A stretch of 24,084 bases of DNA from an uncultured bacterium (lineage in GTDB: Bacteria; Desulfobacterota; Desulfovibrionia; Desulfovibrionales; Desulfovibrionaceae): positions 1-24,084 of the forward strand of contig CAJMLK010000041.1 in assembly GCA_905214305.1 (NCBI GenBank), written 5' to 3'. The notes under the pieces are model-generated. The model ran no database searches. It had not been told where the DNA came from and worked only from the letters and a program-made list of their open reading frames with translations. The position numbers were made by a program, and so were the translations under genes. Shown piece after piece: positions 1 through 7,738 of this stretch (position 1 is the stretch's first letter; each line of letters begins with the position of its first letter).

Positions 1-1
1 T

Positions 2-25
2 TCATTTCATTCGTTAACTGCTCTA
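2..25 (+). repeat. 24-bp terminal inverted repeat, left copy
   Basis: This stretch is an exact reverse complement of positions 24060-24083 at the other end of the window. Its core is CGTTAACTGCTCTA. The bases just outside the match differ on both sides. The TAGAGCA-like end (here read as TGCTCTA) recurs at the edges of other repeat elements in the window, near 7594, 7735 and 8110, so it probably belongs to one dispersed repeat family. It may also mark where a draft contig was broken at a repeat. Confidence 0.85.
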
Positions 26-48
26 GTGTTGCAGCCTGCTTGCCGCAG

Positions 49-68
49 GGAAATTTTTGAAAATTTCC
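49..68. repeat. AT-rich perfect palindrome
   Basis: GGAAATTTT is followed by a two-base loop and AAAATTTCC, a perfect 9-bp inverted repeat in otherwise non-coding DNA. It has no T-run that would make it a standard terminator. It lies between the terminal repeat and the first large repeat element and may be part of the repeat complex. Confidence 0.6.
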
Positions 69-105
69 ATCTGTTCATGACAGCGCGATTGGCATATGGC
101 ATCGT

Positions 106-252
106 TAAGAGCATTTTGCTTTTGAAACATTCCCTGTTTCAACGCGCCATTCTGGCGAAAAAGCGGTTTTCAGCTGAACCCACGCCACGTTGTGGCGGCC
201 GCACTTTTGTGCAGCGGTAGAGCACTCACACTTTTTCAAAGTCAAAATGCTC
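106..252 (+). repeat. Dispersed ~145-bp element, family 1, copy 1
   Basis: The element starts TAAGAGCATTTTGC and ends CAAAATGCTC, so its ends are inverted repeats of each other. It is homologous to the reverse complement of 7594-7735. The shared blocks are AGAGCATTTTGC, TTTGAAACATTCCCTGTTTC, GAACCCACGCCAC and TGTGGCGGC. A GAAACA/TGTTTC hairpin and a GCCAC/GTGGC hairpin are kept in both copies. It encodes no convincing protein. The size and imperfect terminal inverted repeats suggest a miniature, MITE- or REP-like element, which is an inference. Confidence 0.7.
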
Positions 253-257
253 AGCAT

Positions 258-375
258 CAGGCGCAGATCAGCCTTGAAAATGTGCATTCTCAATGTTTAC
301 GGCGCGTCCGTTTCGGTGCTTGCTCTGGCGCGTACGCCGTGCCCGCACCTTTGCGGCTTGCGCACCGGTCCGACG
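258..375 (+). repeat. Dispersed intergenic repeat, family 2, degenerate copy 1
   Basis: This stretch shares GCAGATCA, TTGAAAATG, a CATTCTCAA-like block and CGCACCTTTGCGGC with the repeats at 3535-3742 and 7797-8110 (the last in reverse orientation). It is the most diverged of the three copies and directly follows the family 1 element. Open frames across it are short and not conserved as proteins. Confidence 0.45.
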
Positions 376-383
376 TAATCCAG

Positions 384-412
384 TGGACAAGGTATACAGC
401 TCTGGCTATGAT
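384..412 (+). promoter_or_regulatory. Probable sigma-70 promoter for the exporter operon
   Basis: TGGACA at 384-389 and TATGAT at 407-412 are separated by 17 bases, so each hexamer differs from consensus at one position. It lies just after the repeat block and about 125 bases upstream of the first exporter gene, leaving a 5' leader of roughly 120 bases. No other promoter-like pair of this quality was seen in 1-538. Confidence 0.6.
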
Positions 413-538
413 TTGGGGCGCCGTTGTAACCATCTGCGGTGCAAAAAGAAAGTCCGGGGCCCGGCACGACTGCGCCACACTTTGCCCACAGTTCGCGGGC
501 GGGCCTCAGGCCAGTCGCTTGATGCATCAGGGGGAACC

Positions 539-1537
539 ATGCAAATTTCACGTAAGGTTGCGGGTGTGGCCGCTGTGGCGGCCGTATTGCTGGCAATCTT
601 TTTTACCTGGTTTTGGTTGAACGGCCGAAATAATGCCACTCTCACTCTCTATGGCAATGTGGATATCCGTCAGGTTGATCTGGCTTTCCGGGTGGGCGGG
701 CGCATTGCTGAAGTGCTGGTGGACGAAGGGGCTTCCGTGGTTGACGGCCAGCCTCTTGCGCGTCTGGACGCTGACATGCTGACCCAGCAACGGGATGAGG
801 CCGCCGCGCAACTGGCGGGCCAAAAGGCCGCCCTTATGCGGCTTGAACGCGGTTACCGCGTGGAAGAAATCGCTCAGGCCCGTGCGTCGGTCAGTGCGGC
901 CACGGCTCTGGCGGAAAATGCCGCCATCAATTTGCGCCGCGTTGTTGCCATGCGCGCTTCCAACGCCATTTCGCAAAAAGAGCTGGACAACGCCAGGGCG
1001 CAGTCCCGTGAGGCTGCAGCAAAGCTGCGTTCCGCCCAGGATCAGCTTGACATGCTTCTTTCCGGATACAGGGAAGAGGACGTTCTGGCACAGCGCGCTG
1101 CTGTTGAAGCGGCAGCCGCAGCGCTCAGCCGGGCGGAAATACAGCTGCATGATGCTGTCTTGACTGCGCCGCAAAAAGGTATTGTGCTCACCCGCGCTCG
1201 TGAGGCCGGGGCCATCGTCCAGTCCGGCCAGACCGTCTACACCCTTGCGCTGACCGATCCCGTCTGGCTGCGGGCCTATGTGGACGAACCTGATCTTGGT
1301 CGTATCAAGCCGGGCATGCCTGTCCGGGTTCTTGTGGATGCGGCCCCGGGAAAAAGTTTTCCCGGAACCATCGGCTTTATTTCGCCAACGGCGGAATTCA
1401 CCCCGAAAACCGTTGAGACCAAACAGGTGCGCACGGCTCTGGTCTACCGCTTGCGAGTGCAGGCTGAAGACCCGGAAAACGTCATGCGTCAGGGTATGCC
1501 CGTGACCATTGTTGTGGATGGTGCTGACGCGCCATGA
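539..1537 (+). CDS. HlyD-family periplasmic adaptor of an ABC exporter (YbhG-like)
   Basis: This 332-residue membrane fusion protein is expected to link the inner-membrane ABC exporter encoded downstream to the periplasm or an outer-membrane channel. One membrane-spanning anchor lies at about residues 8-27. A biotinyl-lipoyl/barrel-sandwich segment follows (NVDIRQVDLAFRVGGRIAEV, then DEGASVVDGQPLARLD). Next come a long Ala/Arg/Glu-rich coiled-coil hairpin (about 80-200), the returning lipoyl half (LTAPQKGIVLTRAREAGAIV) and a beta-barrel domain. The ATG at 539 is preferred because AGGGGGAA lies five bases upstream. The frame stays open further upstream, but that part runs through repeat DNA. 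The stop overlaps the next start (ATGA). Length and order match E. coli YbhG. The substrate is unknown; drugs or other hydrophobic compounds are possible. Confidence 0.9.
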   Translation: MQISRKVAGVAAVAAVLLAIFFTWFWLNGRNNATLTLYGNVDIRQVDLAFRVGGRIAEVLVDEGASVVDGQPLARLDADMLTQQRDEAAAQLAGQKAALMRLERGYRVEEIAQARASVSAATALAENAAINLRRVVAMRASNAISQKELDNARAQSREAAAKLRSAQDQLDMLLSGYREEDVLAQRAAVEAAAAALSRAEIQLHDAVLTAPQKGIVLTRAREAGAIVQSGQTVYTLALTDPVWLRAYVDEPDLGRIKPGMPVRVLVDAAPGKSFPGTIGFISPTAEFTPKTVETKQVRTALVYRLRVQAEDPENVMRQGMPVTIVVDGADAP

Positions 1538-3513
1538 GCGTTGCGCAGGCCAATTCCGGCGAAACCGCCGTGCAGCTTGACGGTCTGGGCATGACCTTTG
1601 GCAAGGGACGCACGGCGGTTACGGCACTGCATGACATTTCCGCCACGGTTCCTTCCGGGTGCATCACGGGGCTTGTGGGGCCGGACGCTGCCGGAAAAAC
1701 CACGCTTATGCGCATTCTGGCAGGGCTGATGCTTCCATCACGCGGCGACGCGCTGGTTTTTGGCCAGTCCCCGCAAAAACTCGTCAGCGAGAGTGCCAAC
1801 AGCATCGGTTATATGCCGCAGCGTTTTGGTTTGTACGAAGACATCAGCGTGATGGGCAACCTGCGCCTGCACGCCAGCTTGCGCGGGCTTGAAGGCAAGG
1901 CCCGAGATGAGATTTTTGACCGCCTTTTGCAGTTTACGTCTCTTGCTCCCTTTACGGACAGGCTGGCCGGGCGTCTTTCCGGCGGCATGAAGCAAAAGCT
2001 CGGCATTGCCTGCGCGCTTCTCGGTTCGCCCCGGCTGCTGCTTCTGGATGAACCCGGAGTGGGGGTAGACCCGCAGTCACGGCGTGAACTGTGGCGCATG
2101 GTGCAGGAGTTGAGCCGTGACGGCATGAGCGTCATCTGGGCAACGGCGTATCTGGATGAAGCCGAACGATGCGCTCAGGTTGTGGTGCTGGACAAGGGCC
2201 GTGTGCTTTATTCCGGCGCACCGGGCGATTTTACCGGCCGGGCAGACGGGCGGGTTTTTCTGCTCAAGACTCCAGCGGGTACGCACAAGCGCGAACTGGC
2301 CCGCTGGACCATGCGCCCCGGCATCGAGGACGCTCTTGTGCAGGGCAGCCGAATCCGCCTTGTGCTGGCGGCCGATGCTCCCGAAGATTTGCGAAACGGC
2401 ATTCTGGCGCAGGGGGGAGAATCCGTGCCTCCACATCTGGAGGATGCGTATATGAGCGCCGTGGGCGGCATCAATCAGGATCCTTCGCCGTACGCCAGGC
2501 TGTATGCGCGGCGCAATACTGCAAATGCCGCGGCGGGAACCGTGGCCGCGGGCGACCGCAACGCCGGAAAAGGCGGGCCTGAAGGGAGCGCCTCCGCACC
2601 GATGCCCAATACGCCCAATGCGCCCAATACGCCCGACACGCCCGATGCGTCGCGTGCAACGAAGGGGCCGGGCACGTCGCGTACGCCGGGTACACCTGAT
2701 GCACCGGATGCACCGGATGCACAGGATACGGACCATGCCGTGCCGTCTGGTGAAAAGCGCCACTCGCCAAGCATTGAGGCCCGTCACCTCACCAAAAGAT
2801 TTGGAGATTTTACCGCTGCCGATGACATCAGCTTCAGCGTGATGCCCGGCGAAATCTTCGGCCTGCTCGGCCCCAATGGAGCAGGAAAGTCAACAACGTT
2901 CCGCATGCTCTGCGGCCTTTCGCGTCCCACATCGGGGCAGTGCTCTGTGGCGGGTATGGATCTGCTCACCGCGGGCAGCGAAGCCCGTGCACGGCTGGGC
3001 TATATGGCGCAAAAATTTTCGCTGTATCCCGACATTCCGGTCGTGGAAAATATCAAGATTTTTGCCGAACTGTACGGTCTGAACCGCCAGCGGCGCGACG
3101 AGCTTTTGCCCATCCTGTCCGGCGCACTGGAATTGCAGGATTTTCTGCATGGCCGTACGGGCGATCTGCCTCTGGGGCAAAAGCAGCGACTGGCTCTTTT
3201 GTGCGCCACCCTGCATGAGCCGCCGGTGCTGTTTCTGGACGAACCCACATCCGGCGTGGACGCGCGCACCCGACGCGACTTCTGGAAGCATATTTCGGCC
3301 ATAACCGCCGCCGGGGCCGCCGTGCTTGTCACCACGCACTTTATGGAAGAAGCTGAATACTGTGATCGCATAGCCCTCATTTATCGGGGGGCAATGATAC
3401 GCATGGGCACGCCAGACGAACTCAAGGCGTCATGCACGTCTGTGGAAGATCCCACTCTGGAGGAAGCCTTTATCGACAGCATTGAGGAATATGACAGGAA
3501 TAATCCTCAGTAG
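1534..3513 (+). CDS. ABC exporter ATPase with two fused nucleotide-binding domains (YbhF-like)
   Basis: This 659-residue protein drives export by ATP hydrolysis. NBD1 has a Walker A motif GPDAAGKT (49-56), signature LSGGMKQ (148-154) and Walker B LLLLDEP (168-174). NBD2 has GPNGAGKST (446-454), a degenerate signature LPLGQKQ (545-551) and FLDEP (567-571). The switch histidine is present in NBD2 (H602) but is Ala205 in NBD1, so the two ATP sites are probably unequal. The domains are joined by a low-complexity linker (about 330-410) rich in Thr, Pro, Asp and Ala, encoded partly by 9-bp repeats. The start overlaps the adaptor stop by four bases, so translation is probably coupled. The two permeases follow after a 256-base gap. 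The domain layout matches E. coli YbhF, but the long linker is unusual. Confidence 0.92.
   Translation: MSVAQANSGETAVQLDGLGMTFGKGRTAVTALHDISATVPSGCITGLVGPDAAGKTTLMRILAGLMLPSRGDALVFGQSPQKLVSESANSIGYMPQRFGLYEDISVMGNLRLHASLRGLEGKARDEIFDRLLQFTSLAPFTDRLAGRLSGGMKQKLGIACALLGSPRLLLLDEPGVGVDPQSRRELWRMVQELSRDGMSVIWATAYLDEAERCAQVVVLDKGRVLYSGAPGDFTGRADGRVFLLKTPAGTHKRELARWTMRPGIEDALVQGSRIRLVLAADAPEDLRNGILAQGGESVPPHLEDAYMSAVGGINQDPSPYARLYARRNTANAAAGTVAAGDRNAGKGGPEGSASAPMPNTPNAPNTPDTPDASRATKGPGTSRTPGTPDAPDAPDAQDTDHAVPSGEKRHSPSIEARHLTKRFGDFTAADDISFSVMPGEIFGLLGPNGAGKSTTFRMLCGLSRPTSGQCSVAGMDLLTAGSEARARLGYMAQKFSLYPDIPVVENIKIFAELYGLNRQRRDELLPILSGALELQDFLHGRTGDLPLGQKQRLALLCATLHEPPVLFLDEPTSGVDARTRRDFWKHISAITAAGAAVLVTTHFMEEAEYCDRIALIYRGAMIRMGTPDELKASCTSVEDPTLEEAFIDSIEEYDRNNPQ
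2601..2730 (+). repeat. Two clusters of 9-bp tandem repeats within the ATPase linker
   Basis: Positions 2601-2649 repeat a CCC-AAY-RCG-like codon triplet, giving Asn/Asp-Thr/Ala-Pro. Positions 2691-2730 repeat GATGCACCG, giving Asp-Ala-Pro. The unit is a multiple of three, so changes in copy number would lengthen or shorten the linker without breaking the frame. Confidence 0.75.
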
Positions 3514-3534
3514 TAATACATGATCGGGAGTGCA

Positions 3535-3742
3535 TTGAGCAATCCAATGCAGATGGATTCAACATGGATCGGATTGGCTTTGCGCATGGGCACTCTCAAA
3601 ATTTGCTTCAGTGCGTAACCGGCAGATGCATGGTTCTGCTGTCTTCGCCCGTAAGCCCTTCGGGCAGCGGCTGAAGCAGCGCCTGCACCTTTGCGGCGGA
3701 CGGCTGCCCACAGAGCCGCCAGAACAGTCCAAAGTGAAACGG
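3535..3742 (+). repeat. Dispersed intergenic repeat, family 2, copy 2, inside the exporter operon
   Basis: This copy fills most of the 256-base gap between the ATPase and the first permease. It is homologous to the reverse complement of 7797-8110. Shared blocks include CACTCTCAAA, GCATGGTTCTGCTGTC (CATGGCTCTGCTGTC in the other copy), a GCGGCTGAAGC block, GCGCCTGCACCTT and GCGGACG. It lacks about 130 bases present in the middle of the other copy. The left border is uncertain. It ends about 28 bases before the permease start codon and supplies no clear ribosome-binding site. Confidence 0.7.
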
Positions 3743-3769
3743 CTCAAGGCTCCGCGCCTGTGACATGGT

Positions 3770-4897
3770 ATGAAAACAAACCTCTGGTTTCAGCAACTGC
3801 TGGCTCTCATCCGAAAGGAATTTCAGCAGATCGTGCGCGATCCCTCCTCCTATCTGGTGGCCGGGGTATTGCCGCTGATCTTTCTGCTGCTTTTTGGCTA
3901 CGGCATTACCCTTGATGCCGGGGTGCTGCGTCTTGCCGTGCTTAATGAAAGCGGCGGCAGGCATTCGCTGGATCTGGCGGCCAACTTCGCGCATTCACCG
4001 TGGTTTTCAACCGTTGGCGCGGCAAGCATGGATGAGGCTGCCCGCCTTATGCGGGATTCAGGCGTGCAGGGAGTGCTGGTTTTCCGGCAGGATTTTGATG
4101 CGGCGCTGGATCGTGGAACGCCCGGAGAGTTGCAGGTTCTGGTGGATGGGGCCGAACCCAATACGGCCCAGTATATCCAGAGCTACAGTCAGGGACTTGT
4201 AAGCAGATGGCAGGCCACGGCTCTGCCGGGAGGGGTGGCGCTGGAGGCCCCCATAACCCTGCAAACCCGCTTCTGGTACAATCCGGCAGCAAAAAGTGTG
4301 CAGTTTCTTGTGCCGGGGGCCATTACGGTCATCATGACGCTTATCGGCACGCTGCTGACGTCTCTGGTTTTTGCCCGTGAATGGGAGCGGGGCACCATGG
4401 AGGCCATGTTTGCCACGCCGGTAAGCCGCATGCAGCTTTTGCTCGGCAAGCTGATTCCCTATTTCTGCATGGGCATGTTCAGCATGGCCCTTTGCGCCGT
4501 GGCGGCGGTGCTGCTTTTTGCCGTCCCGTTTCGTGGTTCGTGGTGGGTTTTGCTGGTCATTTCTTCTGTTTTTATGCTCAGTGCTCTTGGTCAGGGTTTG
4601 CTCATTTCTGTCACCCTGCGCGGTCAGCTTGTGGCCGCCGAGGCCGGGCTGTTCTCGGGCTTTCTTCCGGCGCTGCTGCTGTCGGGCTTTGTTTTTGATA
4701 TTAACAGCATGCCTCCTGTCCTGCAGGCGCTTACCCGGTTGCTGCCCGCCAGCTATTTCAACACCTGTTTGCGGACGATTTTTCTGGCCGGCGATGTGTG
4801 GGAAATATTTGGGCCGAGTCTGGCCTTTATGGGCTTGCTGGCGGCTGTGCTGCTGGGGCTGGTCTATAAGAACCTTGTCAAAAGGCTGGACGTGTAG
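3770..4897 (+). CDS. ABC-2 type exporter permease (YbhS-like)
   Basis: This 375-residue inner-membrane permease is expected to form half of the export pore with the next gene product. It has an N-terminal membrane helix (about 22-44, ending in LLLFGYGITLD), a large periplasmic domain (about 50-170) and five C-terminal helices from about residue 180. Family-typical stretches are KEFQQIVRDPSSYLVAG, DGAEPNTAQYIQSY, TRFWYNPAA and AREWERGTMEAM. The only reasonable start is ATG at 3770, because an in-frame TGA lies at 3761. It is preceded by repeat-derived DNA with no good Shine-Dalgarno sequence, so initiation may be weak. It closely resembles E. coli YbhS in order and length. Confidence 0.9.
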   Translation: MKTNLWFQQLLALIRKEFQQIVRDPSSYLVAGVLPLIFLLLFGYGITLDAGVLRLAVLNESGGRHSLDLAANFAHSPWFSTVGAASMDEAARLMRDSGVQGVLVFRQDFDAALDRGTPGELQVLVDGAEPNTAQYIQSYSQGLVSRWQATALPGGVALEAPITLQTRFWYNPAAKSVQFLVPGAITVIMTLIGTLLTSLVFAREWERGTMEAMFATPVSRMQLLLGKLIPYFCMGMFSMALCAVAAVLLFAVPFRGSWWVLLVISSVFMLSALGQGLLISVTLRGQLVAAEAGLFSGFLPALLLSGFVFDINSMPPVLQALTRLLPASYFNTCLRTIFLAGDVWEIFGPSLAFMGLLAAVLLGLVYKNLVKRLDV

Positions 4898-4898
4898 A

Positions 4899-6107
4899 AT
4901 GGCGCGGCGCGGTAAAGGCTTTCATGCGGCCGGAAAAATGGCGGCAGGGGGAGTGTCCCGGCTGAGCGCGTTTTTTCCGCGTCTTAACTGGCGGCGCATG
5001 GCGACCATTGTGCGCAAGGAACTGCTGGTGCTTTTGTGCAACCGCATTTCGCGCATTCTCATTATTGTGCCGCCGCTCATGCAGATCGTCATTTTTGGCT
5101 GGGCCGCCACAATGGAAGTGCGCAACGTGGATGTGGCCGTGCTCAATTATGACAGCGGCCGCTGGAGCCGCGATATCATCCATTCCATTGAAGGATCGCC
5201 TACGTTTCGGGGGGTGACGCATCTGGAGAGGCACGGACAGATCCGTCCCACGCTTGATCAGCAAAAAGCTCTTTTTATCCTCGTTTTTGATGAAGAATTT
5301 TCGCGCCGTATCGAAAAGGGCGAGCCAGCGGAAGCGCAGGTCATTCTGGACGGGCGGCGCTCCAATGCGGCCCAGATTGCGGCCTACTACCTGGAGCGCA
5401 TGACGGCACAGGTGGCGGCTGCCACGCCGCGGGCGCAGACGATGCAGGGCATGGCCGCCCCCATTCCGCAACTGGATATGCGCATGCGCTGCTGGTTCAA
5501 CCCCAACCTTGAATTTCAGTGGTTTTTTCTGCCCAACCTTATCGGCATGCTGAGTTTCATGCTGGGGCTGGTGGTGACGGGGCTTTCCGTAGCGCGGGAA
5601 CGCGAAGTGGGAACTTTTGACCAGTTGCTGGTTTCTCCCGCCATACCTACAGAAATCGCATTGGCAAAGCTGGTTCCCGGCTGCCTTGTGGGCATGGTGC
5701 ACGGAACCATCTTTCTGCTTATTTCCGTATTCGGTTTCGGCGTGCCTTTCACCGGCTCCGTTCTGCTGCTCTATGTGGCAATGCTTGTGTTTGCGGCGGC
5801 TTCAGGCGGTGTGGGGCTCATGGTGTCCTCACTGTCGGCCACACAGCAGCAGGCATTTCTTGGGGCGTTTACTGTGGGGGTTCCCTGTATTCTCATTTCC
5901 GGCGCGGTCACACCGGTCATGAATATGCCGGTTTTTTTACAGCACGCCAGTCAGCTCAACCCCTTGCGGCATTTTACAACCATCACGCAGGGTGTTTTTC
6001 TGAAAGATATCACCGTGGCGGCCGCTGCGGTAAGCTTGGGCAAGATCACCTGCATCAGCATTGTTACCGTGGGCGTGGCGGTGTGGATGTTCAGGCGCAA
6101 GGCATAG
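4899..6107 (+). CDS. ABC-2 type exporter permease (YbhR-like)
   Basis: This second permease of the exporter has 402 residues. After a basic N-terminus there is a first helix at about 47-65 (IIVPPLMQIVIFGWAATMEV), a periplasmic domain containing RPTLDQQKALFILVF and LDGRRSNAAQIAAYYLE, and then five membrane segments starting at WFFLPNLIGMLSF. Conserved pieces are SVAREREVGTFDQLLVSP, SATQQQAFLG and LNPLRHFTTIT. ATG 4899 follows the previous stop by one base and has AAAGG upstream. ATG 4938 or 4998 would remove a 13-33 residue extension that E. coli YbhR lacks. It probably acts as a heterodimer with the preceding permease. Confidence 0.88.
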   Translation: MARRGKGFHAAGKMAAGGVSRLSAFFPRLNWRRMATIVRKELLVLLCNRISRILIIVPPLMQIVIFGWAATMEVRNVDVAVLNYDSGRWSRDIIHSIEGSPTFRGVTHLERHGQIRPTLDQQKALFILVFDEEFSRRIEKGEPAEAQVILDGRRSNAAQIAAYYLERMTAQVAAATPRAQTMQGMAAPIPQLDMRMRCWFNPNLEFQWFFLPNLIGMLSFMLGLVVTGLSVAREREVGTFDQLLVSPAIPTEIALAKLVPGCLVGMVHGTIFLLISVFGFGVPFTGSVLLLYVAMLVFAAASGGVGLMVSSLSATQQQAFLGAFTVGVPCILISGAVTPVMNMPVFLQHASQLNPLRHFTTITQGVFLKDITVAAAAVSLGKITCISIVTVGVAVWMFRRKA

Positions 6108-6123
6108 AACAACCGTAAACTGT

Positions 6124-6948
6124 CTAGGCCTGCGGCGGGCGATCTGCGGGCCTGGAGTGCTCACCTTCGGGATGCGGCGTTGCCTGGGGATACGGCGTTG
6201 CCTGGGGATGCGGCGCTGCCTGCGGCCTGTTTGGGGCAGCAGGGGCATTGTGCGCCGCACTGCCGTCACTGCAGTCTTCAGGTGCGGAATGGGGCGCGCG
6301 CTGCACCCTGCCCACGATGGTGGCTATGACCACGATAGAGTAGACATAGGCAATAAAACCCACAAGCACGGCGGCATTTTTGGCTATCCATGTGCTGGGG
6401 GTAATGTCGCCGTAACCGATGGTCAATATGGTGACGTAGCTGAAGTAAAAGAGGTTGTTGATGGCGTTTTCGCCATCGCCCAGTCCGTTGAAAGAGCCGG
6501 GGTGGGTAAACTCGATGGCCAGAAAAAGATAAAATCCGCAGTAGCCGATAAGCATAAGACCGCAAACAGCCGCATACACAATGCGTGTTGTAACCATGTG
6601 CGCTCTGTATATCTGCCTGAAAACTTCAAGCATGATGCTGCCGAAAAAGCAGATATAGAGCAGCAACATTTCAGTAAGAAAGTTGCTGACAAAAAAGATA
6701 TTCAACGCTCGGCAAATGAGCAGCAGCACGCCGAAGAGCACCACAAGCCATATGACACGTCGCTTGAATTCAAAAAGCACCAGTCCGGCCAGCAACTGGA
6801 AGGGCAGGTAGATGGACTGGGCCACCCCTCCATAGATATCGTTGGGGAAAAAAATGTTGCACACAAAAACGCAGAGCAGCGAAGCCATCAGCAGCTCAAA
6901 CCGGTGGATATAGAGCTGGGAACGCAGAGAATTCAGTTTTTGCAGCAT
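6124..6948 (-). CDS. Potassium channel-like membrane protein
   Basis: This 274-residue integral membrane protein carries the selectivity filter TIGYGD (176-181). The filter sits between a pore helix (NLFYFSYVTIL) and a last helix (about 192-214), the Ion_trans_2 arrangement of bacterial K+ channels. About four hydrophobic helices precede it (about 18-34, 45-62, 66-86 and 92-108), plus one at about 124-145. There is no TrkA/RCK domain. Instead the cytoplasmic tail is short, rich in Pro, Ala, Gln and His, and contains a repeated six-residue unit (PHPQAT-like). ATG 6948 is chosen because AGGGG lies five bases before it; a GTG four codons upstream overlaps that site. The gene runs opposite to the exporter and ends 16 bases from it. 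Ion preference is inferred only from the filter. Confidence 0.85.
   Translation of the reverse strand: MLQKLNSLRSQLYIHRFELLMASLLCVFVCNIFFPNDIYGGVAQSIYLPFQLLAGLVLFEFKRRVIWLVVLFGVLLLICRALNIFFVSNFLTEMLLLYICFFGSIMLEVFRQIYRAHMVTTRIVYAAVCGLMLIGYCGFYLFLAIEFTHPGSFNGLGDGENAINNLFYFSYVTILTIGYGDITPSTWIAKNAAVLVGFIAYVYSIVVIATIVGRVQRAPHSAPEDCSDGSAAHNAPAAPNRPQAAPHPQATPYPQATPHPEGEHSRPADRPPQA
6170..6223. repeat. Three tandem 18-bp repeats in the channel gene tail
   Basis: Three successive 18-base units (6170-6187, 6188-6205, 6206-6223) differ at only one to three positions from GGATGCGGCGTTGCCTGG. They encode the Pro/Gln/Ala/Thr repeat at the C-terminus of the channel-like protein. The copy number can change without a frameshift. 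Confidence 0.85.
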
Positions 6949-7089
6949 GGTACCCCTCACTGGAGGCAGATACTACAAATATTGCCGGTGGTGGGCAAGT
7001 GGTCAGAAGGGCTTTATGTGGACATGACGGCGCATGAACCGTAGAGTATTGTCAGTTGTGAGATATTACGGAAAGTAATGGAGAGTGCC

Positions 7090-7587
7090 ATGCCCCGTTT
7101 TTGTCGTCTTTCAGTCACCGGAGCGCTGCTTTTTCTGCTGGCCTTGCTGGCTGTGCCGCCCTTGACGGGCAAGGCTCTGGCCGTGCCCGTGACTACCAAA
7201 TATTATAGTGTTGAGCTGCCCCCGGATTGGGTGGTGGTCAACGGGCCCGCCAAAGTGAAGGATGCTGTCCAGGTATTGCTTGGCCAGAAGAACCACAAGG
7301 CTTCGGCCCTGATCATCGTGGGGCCTGCCAGACCCGGTGAGGCCGAAGTGGCTGCCAAAGCCAATGCGCAAAGGCTGGGTGGCAGCAGTCCCGTGCTGCG
7401 TCAGGGCCAATGGGAGTTTGCCTTTGAGCAGCAGGGCCTCAAGGGTTACGGCATTGTGCGCGAAGACGCCCCTTCCGGGGTGCTGCTCATGCTTGTGGTC
7501 AGTGGTGATTTTGCCATGGCCGATTTTGTGTACAAAATGCGTGGGCCGTACAAGGCGCTTATGCCGTTGAAACCAAAACAGCCCTAA
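7090..7587 (+). CDS. Exported protein of unknown function
   Basis: I do not recognise a named family. The product has 165 residues, with a clear signal peptide (PRFCRLS, then the hydrophobic run ALLFLLALLAVPPL, ending near GKALA|VPV). The remaining 134 or so residues are soluble, open with TTKYYSVELPPDWVVVNGP and contain no Cys. The pattern of short strands ending in GVLLMLVVSGDF is typical of small secreted proteins with a mixed alpha/beta fold. ATG 7090 has GGAGAG four bases upstream. ATG 7078, in frame, would add four residues and has a weaker site. It stands alone, diverging from the channel gene and converging with the flavoprotein operon. Confidence 0.75.
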   Translation: MPRFCRLSVTGALLFLLALLAVPPLTGKALAVPVTTKYYSVELPPDWVVVNGPAKVKDAVQVLLGQKNHKASALIIVGPARPGEAEVAAKANAQRLGGSSPVLRQGQWEFAFEQQGLKGYGIVREDAPSGVLLMLVVSGDFAMADFVYKMRGPYKALMPLKPKQP

Positions 7588-7593
7588 AAGTTT

Positions 7594-7735
7594 TTTAGAG
7601 CAGCCTCACTCTGAAACTGCTCTGCTGGCGCGAAGGCGGCAGCCGCCACAGGTGGCGTGGGTTCTGGCGAAGATCACATTTTCTCCAGACTGATGCGTTG
7701 AAACAGGGAATGTTTCAAACGCAAAATGCTCTAAA
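7594..7735 (-). repeat. Dispersed ~142-bp element, family 1, copy 2 (inverted)
   Basis: The element is bounded by TTTAGAGCA at 7594-7602 and its exact reverse complement TGCTCTAAA at 7727-7735. It begins six bases after the exported-protein gene stops. Read on the minus strand it matches 106-252, with a nearly identical run of about 40 bases at its end. It is therefore in opposite orientation to copy 1. A short AGAGCAG/CTGCTCT hairpin lies at its left edge (7598-7623). Confidence 0.75.
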
Positions 7736-7738
7736 GAT

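Noticed and set aside
192..620. 142-codon frame in the upstream region, and the longer frame from 293 leading into the exporter adaptor
   Set aside because: Both run through repeat DNA. The adaptor has a strong ribosome-binding site and a natural membrane anchor from 539.
2601..2730. Possible CRISPR-like array
   Set aside because: The units are 9 bp, directly adjacent, in frame inside a gene and have no spacers.
6061..7044. 327-codon open frame on the plus strand opposite the channel gene
   Set aside because: It is antisense to a protein with an intact TIGYGD filter and membrane helices. Its own product is Gln/His/Lys-rich without any recognisable domain, as expected for a shadow frame.
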